From contig JAUXTU010000015.1 of assembly GCA_030679145.1 (NCBI GenBank), positions 57,190-121,189 on the forward strand: 64,000 nucleotides of DNA, read 5' to 3'. How positions within the stretch are numbered: position 1 is the first letter of the stretch; the number at the start of each line of letters is the position of its first letter. The notes below the pieces were generated by a model. That model was not told the DNA's origin. It did no database searches and saw only the letters and a list, made by a program, of their open reading frames with translations. Positions 1-7,812 of this stretch are shown here, piece by piece. Source of the stretch: Bacteroidota bacterium (GTDB lineage Bacteria > Bacteroidota > Ignavibacteria > UBA10030 > UBA8401). The position numbers and the translations under genes were made by a program.

Positions 1-313
1 AGAGCTCATCACAATCATTATAAAGACTATCAAATAATTTTGCTTCAATAAAATCGGTTTCGTGAAGCAAGGAAAGCCAATATTTTGTTTCTAATGATTC
101 TTTGTACGAGATAGAAATTTTTGCCGAAAAATCATGATTTGAAATTGCACCATTTGCTTCTGCTACATTAGCTCCAATTGAAGTTCCGCTTTTTAATATT
201 TGTTTAGAAAGAACAAAATCTTTCTTTTCTTGATTGAGAAATTGATATAATTTCACGATCCTTTTTGAAAAAGCGAAAGATTTTTTTGCCAGAACATTAT
301 CTTTTCTGTTCAT
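1..313 (-). CDS. four-helix bundle protein (S23/TIGR02436-like), 3' end outside window
   Basis: The reading frame opens with ATG at 313 and stays open to the window edge, so the C-terminus is missing (about 104 residues are visible). It begins MNRKDNVLAKKSFAFSKRIV and carries SGTSIGANVAEANGA, the signature of the small four-helix bundle proteins first seen as ORFs inside 23S rRNA intervening sequences, where the usual form is SIPSNIAEG. These proteins are common stand-alone chromosomal genes in Bacteroidetes and related phyla, and their function is unknown. It runs in the same direction as the amidase upstream of it, with a 26-nt gap. Confidence 0.72.
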   Translation of the reverse strand, partial: MNRKDNVLAKKSFAFSKRIVKLYQFLNQEKKDFVLSKQILKSGTSIGANVAEANGAISNHDFSAKISISYKESLETKYWLSLLHETDFIEAKLFDSLYNDCDEL

Positions 314-339
314 TGGTAATTGGTTATTGCTAATTGTAT

Positions 340-1212
340 TCAGTCAATGAAACGTTTTGTGAGGTCAGAATAGGCATCAATTCTTCTATCACGCAGGAAT
401 GGCCAATGCATTCGTGTTGAATTGGATTTTGCGAGGTCAACTGCAACAACATTCACTTCTTCTTTATCGTGGGAAGCCTTGAAAAGAATTTCTCCTTGAT
501 TTCCTGCAACAAATGAGTTTCCCCAGAACGTTTGATTGCCTTCATGCCCGACACGGTTCACTGATACAACGGGAATGCCATTTGCAATTGCGTGTGAACG
601 CTGGATTGTTTCCCATGCATCATGCTGTTTTTTATTCACAGCAGTATCCTCGCCGTCCGCCCAGCCGATTGCCGTAGGATAGAAAAGAATTTCCGCGCCG
701 GTCAATGCCGTCAATCGAGCCGCTTCCGGATACCATTGGTCCCAGCAGATCAGCACGCCAAGCTTTCCAAATTGTGTTGTGAATGATTTGAATCCGAGAT
801 CGCCGGGAGTAAAATAAAATTTTTCGTAGTACGCAGGATCATCCGGAATATGCATCTTGCGGTATATTCCAAGATACGATCCGTCAGCATCGATCACAGC
901 GGCGGTGTTATGATATAAACCCTCTGCACGTTTTTCAAACAATGATGCAATAATAACAACACCAAGTTCTTTTGCAATCGGCTGAAGAAGGTCGGTTGAT
1001 TTTCCGGGAATAGCTTCCGCAAGTTTGAACGGTGCGTAATCTTCTTTATCACAAAAATATAATGACGTAAACAATTCTTGAAGACAAACAACGTTCGCTC
1101 CCTTTGCCGCCGCTTCTCTGATCCCTTTAACAGCCTTTGCCATATTTGAAGCAGTATCGTTTGTGCAGCTTGTTTGTACAAGACCAATATTGACGATTCG
1201 ATTATCGCTCAT
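340..1212 (-). CDS. aguB: N-carbamoylputrescine amidase, carbon-nitrogen hydrolase family
   Basis: A 290-residue nitrilase-superfamily enzyme predicted to convert N-carbamoylputrescine to putrescine, CO2 and ammonia, the last step of the agmatine route to polyamines. The catalytic triad is visible: Glu46 (in LQELF), Lys119 (in YRKMHIP) and Cys156 (in ICWDQW). The AguB-like hallmarks KMHIPDDP and ICWDQWYPEAAR are present. I start at ATG 1212 (MSDNRIVNIG); a longer in-frame start at 1242 would lie inside fabF. It sits 11 nt after fabF and is probably cotranscribed with it. No agmatine deiminase gene (aguA) is visible in this window. A related amidase specificity cannot be fully excluded. Confidence 0.88.
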   Translation of the reverse strand: MSDNRIVNIGLVQTSCTNDTASNMAKAVKGIREAAAKGANVVCLQELFTSLYFCDKEDYAPFKLAEAIPGKSTDLLQPIAKELGVVIIASLFEKRAEGLYHNTAAVIDADGSYLGIYRKMHIPDDPAYYEKFYFTPGDLGFKSFTTQFGKLGVLICWDQWYPEAARLTALTGAEILFYPTAIGWADGEDTAVNKKQHDAWETIQRSHAIANGIPVVSVNRVGHEGNQTFWGNSFVAGNQGEILFKASHDKEEVNVVAVDLAKSNSTRMHWPFLRDRRIDAYSDLTKRFID

Positions 1213-1223
1213 AGTATTATTTT

Positions 1224-2456
1224 CTATGCCTTCCCAAAACAAATTGATGCGTTTGTTCCGCCGAAACCAAATCCGTTCGAAAGTGCGTAGCGTATCTCCT
1301 TTTTCCGTGCAACATTTGGAATGTAATCAAGGTCGCACTGCGGATCAGGATTTTCCAGATTGATTGTCGGCGGAATGATCCCCTCTTTCAACGCAAGAAT
1401 TGTCATCACCGCTTCAACTGCGCCGGCACCGCCGAGCAAATGTCCGTGCATTGATTTTGTTGAGCTGACCATGATTTTTTTTGAATGTTCTCCAAACAAT
1501 CGTTTCACGGCAATTGTTTCTGCAATATCGCCAAGCCCTGTGGATGTTCCGTGTGCGTTGATATAGTCTATATCATTCGGTTGTAATCCGGAATGCTGCA
1601 CCGCCAATTTCATTGCACGCATTGCACCGTCGCCGTCTTCCGGCGGAGCAGTGAAGTGATATGCATCTGCTGTCATTCCAACACCAAGAATTCGAGCATA
1701 GATTTTCGCTCCGCGTTCTTTCGCATGTTCTTCTTCTTCAATAACAAATACTCCCGCACCTTCACCAAGAACAAAGCCGTCCCGATCTTTATCAAACGGA
1801 CGTGAAGCTCGTTCAGGTTCATTGTTTCGTTTGCTCATTGCGCGCGCAGCACAGAATCCTGCTATACCAATTTCGGTAATGGATGCTTCAGCTCCGCCAA
1901 CGATCATTACATCAACATCTCCACGCTGGATTGCGTGAAAACCATCCGCAATTGCATGGTTGCTTGTTGCACACGCAGATACAACGCCGTAATTAATTCC
2001 CTTTGCACCAATTCGAATTGCAAGTAATCCAGAGATCATATTGATAATAACCGCGGGAATAAAAAAAGGAGAGACCTGTTTTTGTCCCCCTGCTTCCAAT
2101 TTGATCGCCGTATGACTGATTCCAATTAGTCCGCCCGCACCTGAACCGATGATGATACCGACTCGTTCAGCATTCTCAGGAACGATTTTTAATCCCGAGT
2201 CAGCAAGGGCATCAAGACCGGCACCAATCCCAAATTGTACGCAAAGGTCCCAGCGGTTGACCTCTTTTGCATCAAAATATTTTTTTGCATCAAAACCCTT
2301 CACTTCGGCGGCGATTTGGGTAGTAAACCGCTCTTTTTCAAATTTTGTAATGTATCCGACACCGGATATTCCGGCAATGGCATTTTTCCACGATTCTTCC
2401 ACGGAAAGACCAAGCGGAGAGATCAAACCCATTCCTGTAACAACAACATTTCGCAT
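1224..2456 (-). CDS. fabF: 3-oxoacyl-ACP synthase II (beta-ketoacyl-ACP synthase)
   Basis: A 410-residue condensing enzyme of type II fatty-acid elongation, cytoplasmic, adding two-carbon units from malonyl-ACP. The Cys-His-His triad is intact: Cys162 (in VSACATSNHAI), His302 (in NAHGTSTGLGD) and His339 (in KSMHGHLLGGAG, with Lys334). The length matches the family (about 410-415). The common partner acpP is not immediately upstream; the preceding 257 nt hold no convincing gene. aguB follows at 11 nt. Confidence 0.95.
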   Translation of the reverse strand: MRNVVVTGMGLISPLGLSVEESWKNAIAGISGVGYITKFEKERFTTQIAAEVKGFDAKKYFDAKEVNRWDLCVQFGIGAGLDALADSGLKIVPENAERVGIIIGSGAGGLIGISHTAIKLEAGGQKQVSPFFIPAVIINMISGLLAIRIGAKGINYGVVSACATSNHAIADGFHAIQRGDVDVMIVGGAEASITEIGIAGFCAARAMSKRNNEPERASRPFDKDRDGFVLGEGAGVFVIEEEEHAKERGAKIYARILGVGMTADAYHFTAPPEDGDGAMRAMKLAVQHSGLQPNDIDYINAHGTSTGLGDIAETIAVKRLFGEHSKKIMVSSTKSMHGHLLGGAGAVEAVMTILALKEGIIPPTINLENPDPQCDLDYIPNVARKKEIRYALSNGFGFGGTNASICFGKA

Positions 2457-2610
2457 AAAGGCACCTTAAAAATGATGGTAGAAGATAAAGAAAATTTTGA
2501 AGTTGAACAAGAAAAGCATTTCTCTTGTTTCTGATTATGTAAAATAGGATGTAATACGCAAAAAAATAGATTTTGGTGACACAGGGTTAAAAAAAGAGGA
2601 AATGGTTGTA

Positions 2611-2632
2611 CCTTCCGATGATATCCGGAAGG
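2611..2632. repeat. inverted repeat between the RiPP-like operon and fabF
   Basis: CCTTCCG and CGGAAGG face each other across an 8-nt loop. It lies downstream of the DoxX gene on the minus strand, so it could be a terminator of the operon that ends there. The T-rich stretch on that strand begins only about 15 nt after the stem, which is weak support. The rest of 2457-2713 shows no gene. Confidence 0.4.
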
Positions 2633-2713
2633 TAACGAAGAAGGATGCTGAGGAATGATCCATCTTGAAATTTCTGTCAAAAGGGATTGTTAAACCGGAA
2701 CGACAGAAAAATT

Positions 2714-3196
2714 TTATGTCTTGTTGTTACGAAATCGTTTCAAAAATCCGTCTACAGAAAAATTCCCCGCTCCAAATATCAGAATGATAAATGATGCCAA
2801 CAAATGATTGAACGGCGTTGCCGCTACAAACGATTCTGTGTCCGAAAAAATATTCGTCAATGCTTCACGGTCATCGGTTGCATATGCCATACTTAAGATG
2901 ATAATGAGCGGAAGTGTAAAATATCTCGAGCCGAATCCGATCATTAATAATATTCCACAGATCAATTCTGTTGAACCCGCTGCAATGGCATTAAGATACG
3001 GGAATGGAATGTTCAGCGAAGTGAAAAATTCTGTTGTTCCTTCAAGATTATTTAGTTTTCCCAATCCTGTTTGAAAAAAATCATAACCCCAATACAAACG
3101 GATCAATAATAATAACGGGTGTTGTGCATATGAAAGAATGTTTGTATAAGCAGAATGAAATTTATCTGCGAGCGGTAATAATGTTGTTTTCATCAT
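2714..3196 (-). CDS. DoxX-family membrane protein, last gene of the MNIO operon (HvfD-like)
   Basis: A 160-residue integral membrane protein with about four hydrophobic segments and the DoxX pattern LLLIRLYWGYDFFQTGLGKL near residue 30, followed by a periplasmic-looking NIPFPYLNA segment and a second GxxELxxGxxLxxGxxxR helix. DoxX proteins are quinone-linked membrane proteins and are the D component of several MNIO (DUF692) clusters such as hvfABCD. It lies 50 nt after the DUF2063 gene in the same direction, so its role is probably linked to modification or electron supply for the peptide product. That role is inference. Confidence 0.82.
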   Translation of the reverse strand: MMKTTLLPLADKFHSAYTNILSYAQHPLLLLIRLYWGYDFFQTGLGKLNNLEGTTEFFTSLNIPFPYLNAIAAGSTELICGILLMIGFGSRYFTLPLIIILSMAYATDDREALTNIFSDTESFVAATPFNHLLASFIILIFGAGNFSVDGFLKRFRNNKT

Positions 3197-3246
3197 GGAA
3201 TATTAATCTTTTGCGTCTTTAGTGTTTTTGCGGTGAAAAAATCTTG

Positions 3247-4089
3247 TTAACGAAGTTTTATTTTTGAAAAATATCCGCTACTTACCCACTCGTTGAACCA
3301 TTCAAATAACTTCTGCTGCAATTCTTCCTGCGAATCAGGAAATTGTTCAACAAGCAATGCAATGGATTCGCTAAATGTTTTTCGCGAAACCAATGCGCTC
3401 AATAAAAAATATTGTTGAGAAGAAAGAATATCCCAATATGTTCGGTATGTCTTTCGATAGACAACTACAAATGTTCTTTCATTTTTTATTTCAGGAACAG
3501 TCACTTCTTCAATCACAGCATCAAGATATTCGCACACATTATGATCGAACTCAAGCATTTCTAATGCTGCAATAGGAATAAGAATCGCATGTTCCCATTG
3601 ATCTGGTTGAACCGAGGCTATTTCTTGTTGATGTACGATCGGCGATTCTTCAGCATCCATATTATTGGTGATGGAAAGCTCAAGCCGCGAGAGATCGTAA
3701 AGAAATGCTTTGTTACGCAGATCTGTTTCTTGAATGAACTGCGGAAAATATCTGCCGAGATGATTCAATGTATAACTGTGTGATGGAAATTTCTTTACAT
3801 ATTCTTCCGCAACAATTCGATCAAATTCGAATTCTCCTAATACATTTTTAACTCCGGGATAATCAATTGCCATTGATTCCGTCATTCGAAGAAAGAACAT
3901 TTTGCGATAGATTCCAATCCGTTCGACAGGAGTCAATGTCTTTGATGGAAGCACATTGGCATACGCTTCGTCAAACGGCAATTCCTTTTGTGCCTGTTCG
4001 GAGTTCCACGCTTCGTCATTTGTTCCCGGATGCTCAATCACGCTTTGCATCCAGCGCTGTATAGTGGTAAGAGGAATATTATTTTCCAT
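3247..4089 (-). CDS. DUF2063 protein, MNIO partner (BufC/HvfC-like)
   Basis: A 280-residue protein whose N-terminal half matches the DUF2063 family (older name: putative DNA-binding domain): LTPVERIGIYRKMFFLRMTE near residues 52-71, then AIDYPGVKNVLGE and the conserved SYTLNHLGRYFPQFI. In bufferin and Hvf systems this protein partners the MNIO enzyme and is thought to deliver or recognise the precursor peptide. It has no signal peptide. It is 20 nt after the outer-membrane protein gene and 50 nt before the DoxX gene, which supports a single operon. The regulatory DNA-binding role implied by the old family name is unlikely in this context. Confidence 0.85.
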   Translation of the reverse strand: MENNIPLTTIQRWMQSVIEHPGTNDEAWNSEQAQKELPFDEAYANVLPSKTLTPVERIGIYRKMFFLRMTESMAIDYPGVKNVLGEFEFDRIVAEEYVKKFPSHSYTLNHLGRYFPQFIQETDLRNKAFLYDLSRLELSITNNMDAEESPIVHQQEIASVQPDQWEHAILIPIAALEMLEFDHNVCEYLDAVIEEVTVPEIKNERTFVVVYRKTYRTYWDILSSQQYFLLSALVSRKTFSESIALLVEQFPDSQEELQQKLFEWFNEWVSSGYFSKIKLR

Positions 4090-4109
4090 TGAACAAATTG
4101 TAGTATATG

Positions 4110-5024
4110 TTAAAAAGTTGTTTGGTACTCTGTTGCAACTATATAACTCCGCGTTAACCCATCAGGTCGTATAGAACGTGTTTGAACAGGGAAACCAGCG
4201 CTCACTTCTATGCGGTCTGTCTGATTGAGTGAATATGTACAATACAGATTCATATTAACGGTTGTTCCCTTCGAACCGGTTATTGTCAGATCGGATCCGC
4301 TGATTGTCGTATATGAATCATCTGCAAGATGATAAATTGGTAAAATACTTGGCGTAAGAACGATAGTTGAATTTATACGAATAGGATATGAGATACGAAT
4401 CAAAAGATCTCCGCTTCGTTTATAGTTATTCGTTGATGTAAATTTTCTGAATTCTGAATTAACCGGATAATCTTCTTTGAAGAACCGATTCTTGTTCTGC
4501 GATAGCGGCTGTTGAAGAGCGGCAACCATATTTATTCCGTGGAATTGACTCCCAACTCCAAGGAGAAGATCAACCGTTCCCAGACTTGATTGATAATCCA
4601 TTGGAAGACTTAATCCATTAACCTCTGTATTCCCACCACTCAACGGAATTTTTAATCCAAGCGTAATAGTATTTGAGTTTTGGAGTGAATATGTTGCACT
4701 GAAAAATATATCCGACAATCCTGATCTCTGAGTGGATTCGCCGCGCTGCGAGAGGAATGACAATTTAACATCACATCGAACATCATCGTTCAACACCCTG
4801 CCATATTCCGCATACCCACTATACACCGCAACATTGTTATCTGCCTTACCGTGTAAAAGACCGAATGCGAAACGATTGTTTTTGTCGATTGCAATTGAGT
4901 CATCAGTGTGAGGCTTAAGACTATTAACAGTACAAAATCCTGCGTCACTACATCCTTGTGCATGAGCATGTTGTGCGATGAAAAAGAGCAATGCAAGAAT
5001 AAATAATCGAATCTGTTTGAGCAT
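4110..5024 (-). CDS. predicted outer-membrane beta-barrel protein in the MNIO operon
   Basis: A 304-residue exported protein: a clear signal peptide ending AQHAHA|QG, then a short Cys-containing motif GCSDAGFC at the mature N-terminus, followed by many alternating polar/apolar strands (for example KLSFLSQRG, TLGLKIPLSG, LLIRISYPI) and a terminal aromatic residue (EYQTTF), as expected of a barrel inserted by the BAM machine. I do not recognise a named family with confidence. It is squeezed between the MNIO gene (15 nt) and the DUF2063 gene (20 nt), so it probably belongs to the system. Possible jobs are export of the modified peptide or uptake of a metal complex. The paired cysteines could bind metal. 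Confidence 0.72.
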   Translation of the reverse strand: MLKQIRLFILALLFFIAQHAHAQGCSDAGFCTVNSLKPHTDDSIAIDKNNRFAFGLLHGKADNNVAVYSGYAEYGRVLNDDVRCDVKLSFLSQRGESTQRSGLSDIFFSATYSLQNSNTITLGLKIPLSGGNTEVNGLSLPMDYQSSLGTVDLLLGVGSQFHGINMVAALQQPLSQNKNRFFKEDYPVNSEFRKFTSTNNYKRSGDLLIRISYPIRINSTIVLTPSILPIYHLADDSYTTISGSDLTITGSKGTTVNMNLYCTYSLNQTDRIEVSAGFPVQTRSIRPDGLTRSYIVATEYQTTF

Positions 5025-5039
5025 TTTTTATGATAGACA

Positions 5040-5975
5040 CTACAGTTTATGACTCATAGAATTGACCAATTCATTCTTCTCAACCGGCGTTAAACGCATT
5101 TTCGGTGCAATGGTTGGTCTTGGAAGATTCATCATAGTCGGATCAGGTTTTTCATTCCGATATTTTTTAGCTTTAAGCGCTTCTTCATGAACCACATCAA
5201 ATTCGGGAATATCTTCATCCCATTCCAACAGCGTATTTCTTCCACCGGTTCGCTGATATGCGTAGCGGTATAATTCCCACACAGCATCGATCACATGATC
5301 GTTGTGAGTATCGAGAATATGCGTTCCTTTGTTCGTATGTCCGGCCAAGTGATATTGGCAGACGAGCGACGGATCAATTCTGTCGATAAATTCTTTGGAG
5401 TCAAAATCATGATTATATGCGCTCACGTAAATATTATTCACGTCCATCAGCATTCCGCATTGCGATTCTTCCATCAACCGCGCATGAAATTCCCATTCAC
5501 TCATGGATGATGAGGCGAATTGCGCGTAGGTGGAAACATTCTCCAGCACTAACGGACGTTCCATGAATTCCATCACCTGTTTTGCTTTGTTCACAATGTG
5601 TTTCAATGATTCTTCGGTGTACGGGATCGGAAGAAGATCGTGAACGTTGTGTGCATTCACCCCGGTCCAGCAAAGATGGTCGGAGATGTATGGAGATTTC
5701 ACGCGGTCGGCGAGTGCTTTTAACAATTTTAAGTATTCAAAATTTACCGGATCGCTGCTTCCGATGGAAAGTGAAACGCCATGAAGTACAATTGGATATC
5801 GTTCTGCAATCTTATCCAAAACATATCGCACCCGTCCGCCGGATTCGAGATATGTTTCGGAGATCACTTCGAACCAGTCAACGCTCGGATTGTTTTCTAA
5901 GATATAATTGTAATGAACGCTGCGCAGTCCAACACCAAATCCAAAATCAGATAAGTTCCATTTATTAGCAGTCAT
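5040..5975 (-). CDS. MNIO (DUF692) multinuclear iron enzyme, BufB/HvfB-like
   Basis: A 311-residue TIM-barrel enzyme of the DUF692 (MNIO) family. Family motifs are all present: DWFEVISE near residue 35, VLHGVSLSIGS near 63, SDHLCW, LVLENVS, GMLMDVNNIYVSAYNHDF, YHLAGHTN, THNDHV and LLEWDEDIP. The His, Asp, Asn and Glu residues in these motifs hold the iron cluster in characterised members (MbnB, TglH, BufB, HvfB), which oxidise Cys residues of a ribosomal peptide to thiooxazole or oxazolone-thioamide groups. The ATG at 5975 follows a GAGAG; an in-frame TTG at 5990 is possible but less likely. The precursor-like gene is 84 nt upstream. Confidence 0.92.
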   Translation of the reverse strand: MTANKWNLSDFGFGVGLRSVHYNYILENNPSVDWFEVISETYLESGGRVRYVLDKIAERYPIVLHGVSLSIGSSDPVNFEYLKLLKALADRVKSPYISDHLCWTGVNAHNVHDLLPIPYTEESLKHIVNKAKQVMEFMERPLVLENVSTYAQFASSSMSEWEFHARLMEESQCGMLMDVNNIYVSAYNHDFDSKEFIDRIDPSLVCQYHLAGHTNKGTHILDTHNDHVIDAVWELYRYAYQRTGGRNTLLEWDEDIPEFDVVHEEALKAKKYRNEKPDPTMMNLPRPTIAPKMRLTPVEKNELVNSMSHKL

Positions 5976-6059
5976 GTATTTTTCTCTCAACGTTAGAAGA
6001 ACAAAGCCGTGGTAAGCGGCTCAGTTCTTGAACAACAATGGTTCGTGGTACGGGAAATA

Positions 6060-6365
6060 TTACATCGGTTTTTTGTCGCCCATTTTTGTTGAATCCATAC
6101 CGCTGCAGCTATCTTTTGATTTTGTGCTGTCTTTGCCCGTGCAACTGTCTTTCCCTTTGCAGCCGTCTTTCCCCTTACAACCGTCTTTTGCTTTTTTCAT
6201 ATCTTTTCCTTTACAGCCGTCTTTGCCGCTGCAGCCGTCTTTCTTTGCTTCTTTTTTAGCTTTAGCTTTTGCAGGTGCTTTGTCTTGAGCATTGGCAATT
6301 GATCCGCTCAATAAACCGGCAACTGCGGCGGTCATCAATAATTTGGAAAATGTGTTTGTTTTCAT
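6060..6365 (-). CDS. secreted RiPP precursor-like peptide with Asp/Cys hexad repeats (BufA/HvfA-like)
   Basis: A 101-residue protein: Sec signal peptide (residues 1-26, ending SIANA|Q), an Ala/Lys spacer (27-42), then a repeat domain in exact six-residue register. Asp occurs at 43, 49, 55, 61, 67, 73, 79, 85, 91 and 97; six of the hexads carry Cys two residues later (45, 51, 63, 69, 75, 87), typically as DGCKGK. A perfect-looking ribosome site (AAAGGAG) lies 7 nt before the ATG. HvfA and BufA precursors likewise pair a signal peptide with repeated Cys-Gly motifs such as EGKCG, and the MNIO gene follows directly. The Cys residues are the likely modification sites. The exact modification is unknown. 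Confidence 0.85.
   Translation of the reverse strand: MKTNTFSKLLMTAAVAGLLSGSIANAQDKAPAKAKAKKEAKKDGCSGKDGCKGKDMKKAKDGCKGKDGCKGKDSCTGKDSTKSKDSCSGMDSTKMGDKKPM
6078..6239 (-). repeat. tandem 18-bp repeats encoding the DxCxGK hexads
   Basis: Nine degenerate 18-bp units encode residues 43-96 of the precursor. Six units carry a Cys codon; the units at 55-60, 79-84 and 91-96 lack it (DMKKAK, DSTKSK, DSTKMG). This is a coding repeat, not a CRISPR array: there are no unique spacers. Confidence 0.85.
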
Positions 6366-6442
6366 AACAACTCCTTTGGATGATTAGTGAAAAATTAATT
6401 TAATGAAACAGACAATTATATCTTTAATAGGGTCAATTTTTT

Positions 6443-6949
6443 TTACGGATGAGCATCATTCATTCGTGTATAATCTATACCAATAGCATGGCAGCCAATG
6501 CAGCCTGCTCCCTTTTTACTAGCCGAATACAGGATTGAACCTGTTGGAGAGATTTCAGCCCACACCCAGCCGTTAGCATCTGCATTTTTATCGCCGGTTC
6601 TTTTAAAGAGAAAAACATACGTGGTTAACGCATTGTTTGTATAGAGTTCTTTAACGATGAGCGAAGAATCCGGAAAAATTGTGCCGGCCTTTACTTTACC
6701 GGCTCCATCCAAATATTTTGCTGCAATGGAATTATATCGTGTGCGAAGTTTTGCATCAGGATGCCCTGAGTTCCCCCCTTTGGAAATTGTATCCGAAGTA
6801 TTTTTGTAAAACACAAAACCCGTTGAACTTTTCCCAAGAAGATATAATTGTGAATCGGTGTCCGTTTGACCGGTCTCAGTGGGAGAATCTTCTTCTTTAC
6901 ATCCCGCCGCAAACAGAGAGAGCATTAAAACGAACAACATTTTTTTCAT
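6443..6949 (-). CDS. cytochrome P460-like haem lipoprotein
   Basis: A 168-residue lipoprotein (lipobox FAAGC, Cys17) with one c-type haem motif, CIGCH, at residues 150-154 close to the C-terminus. The middle reads TIFPDSSLIVKELYT and YVFLFKRTGDKNADANGWVWAE, which fits the cytochrome P460 family layout (FP.G..lvKE, then a K/R-rich strand, GW.wae and a C-terminal CxxCH). P460 proteins oxidise hydroxylamine or detoxify reactive nitrogen compounds; here the substrate is unknown. It sits 77 nt upstream of the RiPP precursor gene in the same direction, with its own leader region. Confidence 0.72.
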   Translation of the reverse strand: MKKMLFVLMLSLFAAGCKEEDSPTETGQTDTDSQLYLLGKSSTGFVFYKNTSDTISKGGNSGHPDAKLRTRYNSIAAKYLDGAGKVKAGTIFPDSSLIVKELYTNNALTTYVFLFKRTGDKNADANGWVWAEISPTGSILYSASKKGAGCIGCHAIGIDYTRMNDAHP

Positions 6950-7035
6950 TTTTATACCTTTACGATGATCAATAATTATTACAGAACCAATATACGTTCA
7001 ACCTATCACAAAATTATCACGGAGAAATAAAATGA

Positions 7036-7461
7036 TTATGGTTGTGGTTTAGCGATTAATGCAACGGGAATCCCATACATAACGTGTCCAATAATGCTTC
7101 CAACCATCATTGGCAACATTCCACCCTCCGGAGCGGGCATTGGTCCCATAACAAGACCCATCATTACCATAACTATTTGTGCCATAATAAACGCCGCAAA
7201 ACCAAAAACCGCGCCTTTTACTGCAAGATTTTGAATTTTTACTTTGGCAGCAAAGAGGAATGTATACCCAAGCGCAAAAGTAATACCGATCATAAAATGC
7301 ATAACCCAACCAACAATTATTGGAACTCCCATCATTCCGGAAAGCATTGCCGGAATATTCATCTCGGGCAATCCCATCATTGGTGCGAGATATGTAACAA
7401 GTGTCATAACGGCGGTTGCTGTGATACCGGCAAAAATGGTCTTTTGCAGTGAATTTTTCAT
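7036..7461 (-). CDS. small polytopic membrane protein (DUF6789-like)
   Basis: A 141-residue, Met- and Gly-rich membrane protein with four hydrophobic stretches (TIFAGITATAVMTLVTYLAP, VPIIVGWVMHFMIGITFALG, AVFGFAAFIMAQIVMVMMGL and MMVGSIIGHVMYGIPVALIA). The ATG at 7461 is preceded by GGAG at ideal spacing; a TTG 15 nt upstream is unlikely. It resembles the DUF6789 group often annotated only as hypothetical. His residues inside helices (WVMHF, IIGHVMYG) could bind metal or haem, which I cannot establish. It lies between the sigma/anti-sigma pair and the P460-like gene. Confidence 0.62.
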   Translation of the reverse strand: MKNSLQKTIFAGITATAVMTLVTYLAPMMGLPEMNIPAMLSGMMGVPIIVGWVMHFMIGITFALGYTFLFAAKVKIQNLAVKGAVFGFAAFIMAQIVMVMMGLVMGPMPAPEGGMLPMMVGSIIGHVMYGIPVALIAKPQP

Positions 7462-7540
7462 AGCTACTCCTAACAAAGAAATTGATAAAAGATTAATTAC
7501 AATTGATTAGTAGAGAGTGGAGTGGAATCCTGACAAAGAA

Positions 7541-7807
7541 TTATGAATTTTTTTTGTTCAGAATTTTTGAGATTAAACCGCTAACATGATCGGTGTTTTC
7601 AGCAGGAATGTTTGCTGGCAGATGTTTGGAAGTGTGTTTCAACATGTTATCAATCAAAACACTTTGTTTTTGATAATTAGTGCATGCACTGCACATAGCG
7701 GTATGGATATGAAGTTGAAATTTTTCAGCAAACGAAAGTCCGATAACGCTTCTTTTCTCAATTAACCCTGTCGCTTTTTTGCACGATATCATTAAGGAAT
7801 TCATCAT
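7541..7807 (-). CDS. putative zinc-finger anti-sigma factor
   Basis: An 88-residue protein (from ATG 7807; ATG 7804 is also possible) with SCKKATGLIEKR near the N-terminus and then HIHTAMCSACTNYQ. This gives the Cys / HxxxCxxC spacing of the zf-HC2 domain in ZAS-type anti-sigma factors, which bind and hold ECF sigma factors. It has no membrane segment, so it would be a soluble, possibly redox- or metal-sensing anti-sigma. The start codon lies 5 nt after the sigma-factor stop, the usual coupled arrangement. Confidence 0.75.
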   Translation of the reverse strand: MMNSLMISCKKATGLIEKRSVIGLSFAEKFQLHIHTAMCSACTNYQKQSVLIDNMLKHTSKHLPANIPAENTDHVSGLISKILNKKNS

Positions 7808-7812
7808 TTTAT

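Noticed and set aside
2423..2680. 85-codon minus-strand ORF upstream of fabF
   Set aside because: No ribosome site, no domain, overlaps the fabF start and a hairpin; probably non-coding leader.
6078..6239. Tandem repeats as a CRISPR array
   Set aside because: The units are contiguous, in frame and without spacers; they are coding repeats.
6028..6288. Plus-strand ORF with FPLQPSF-like low-complexity repeats
   Set aside because: It is the antisense shadow of the hexad-repeat precursor gene, whose signal peptide, ribosome site and operon context are convincing.
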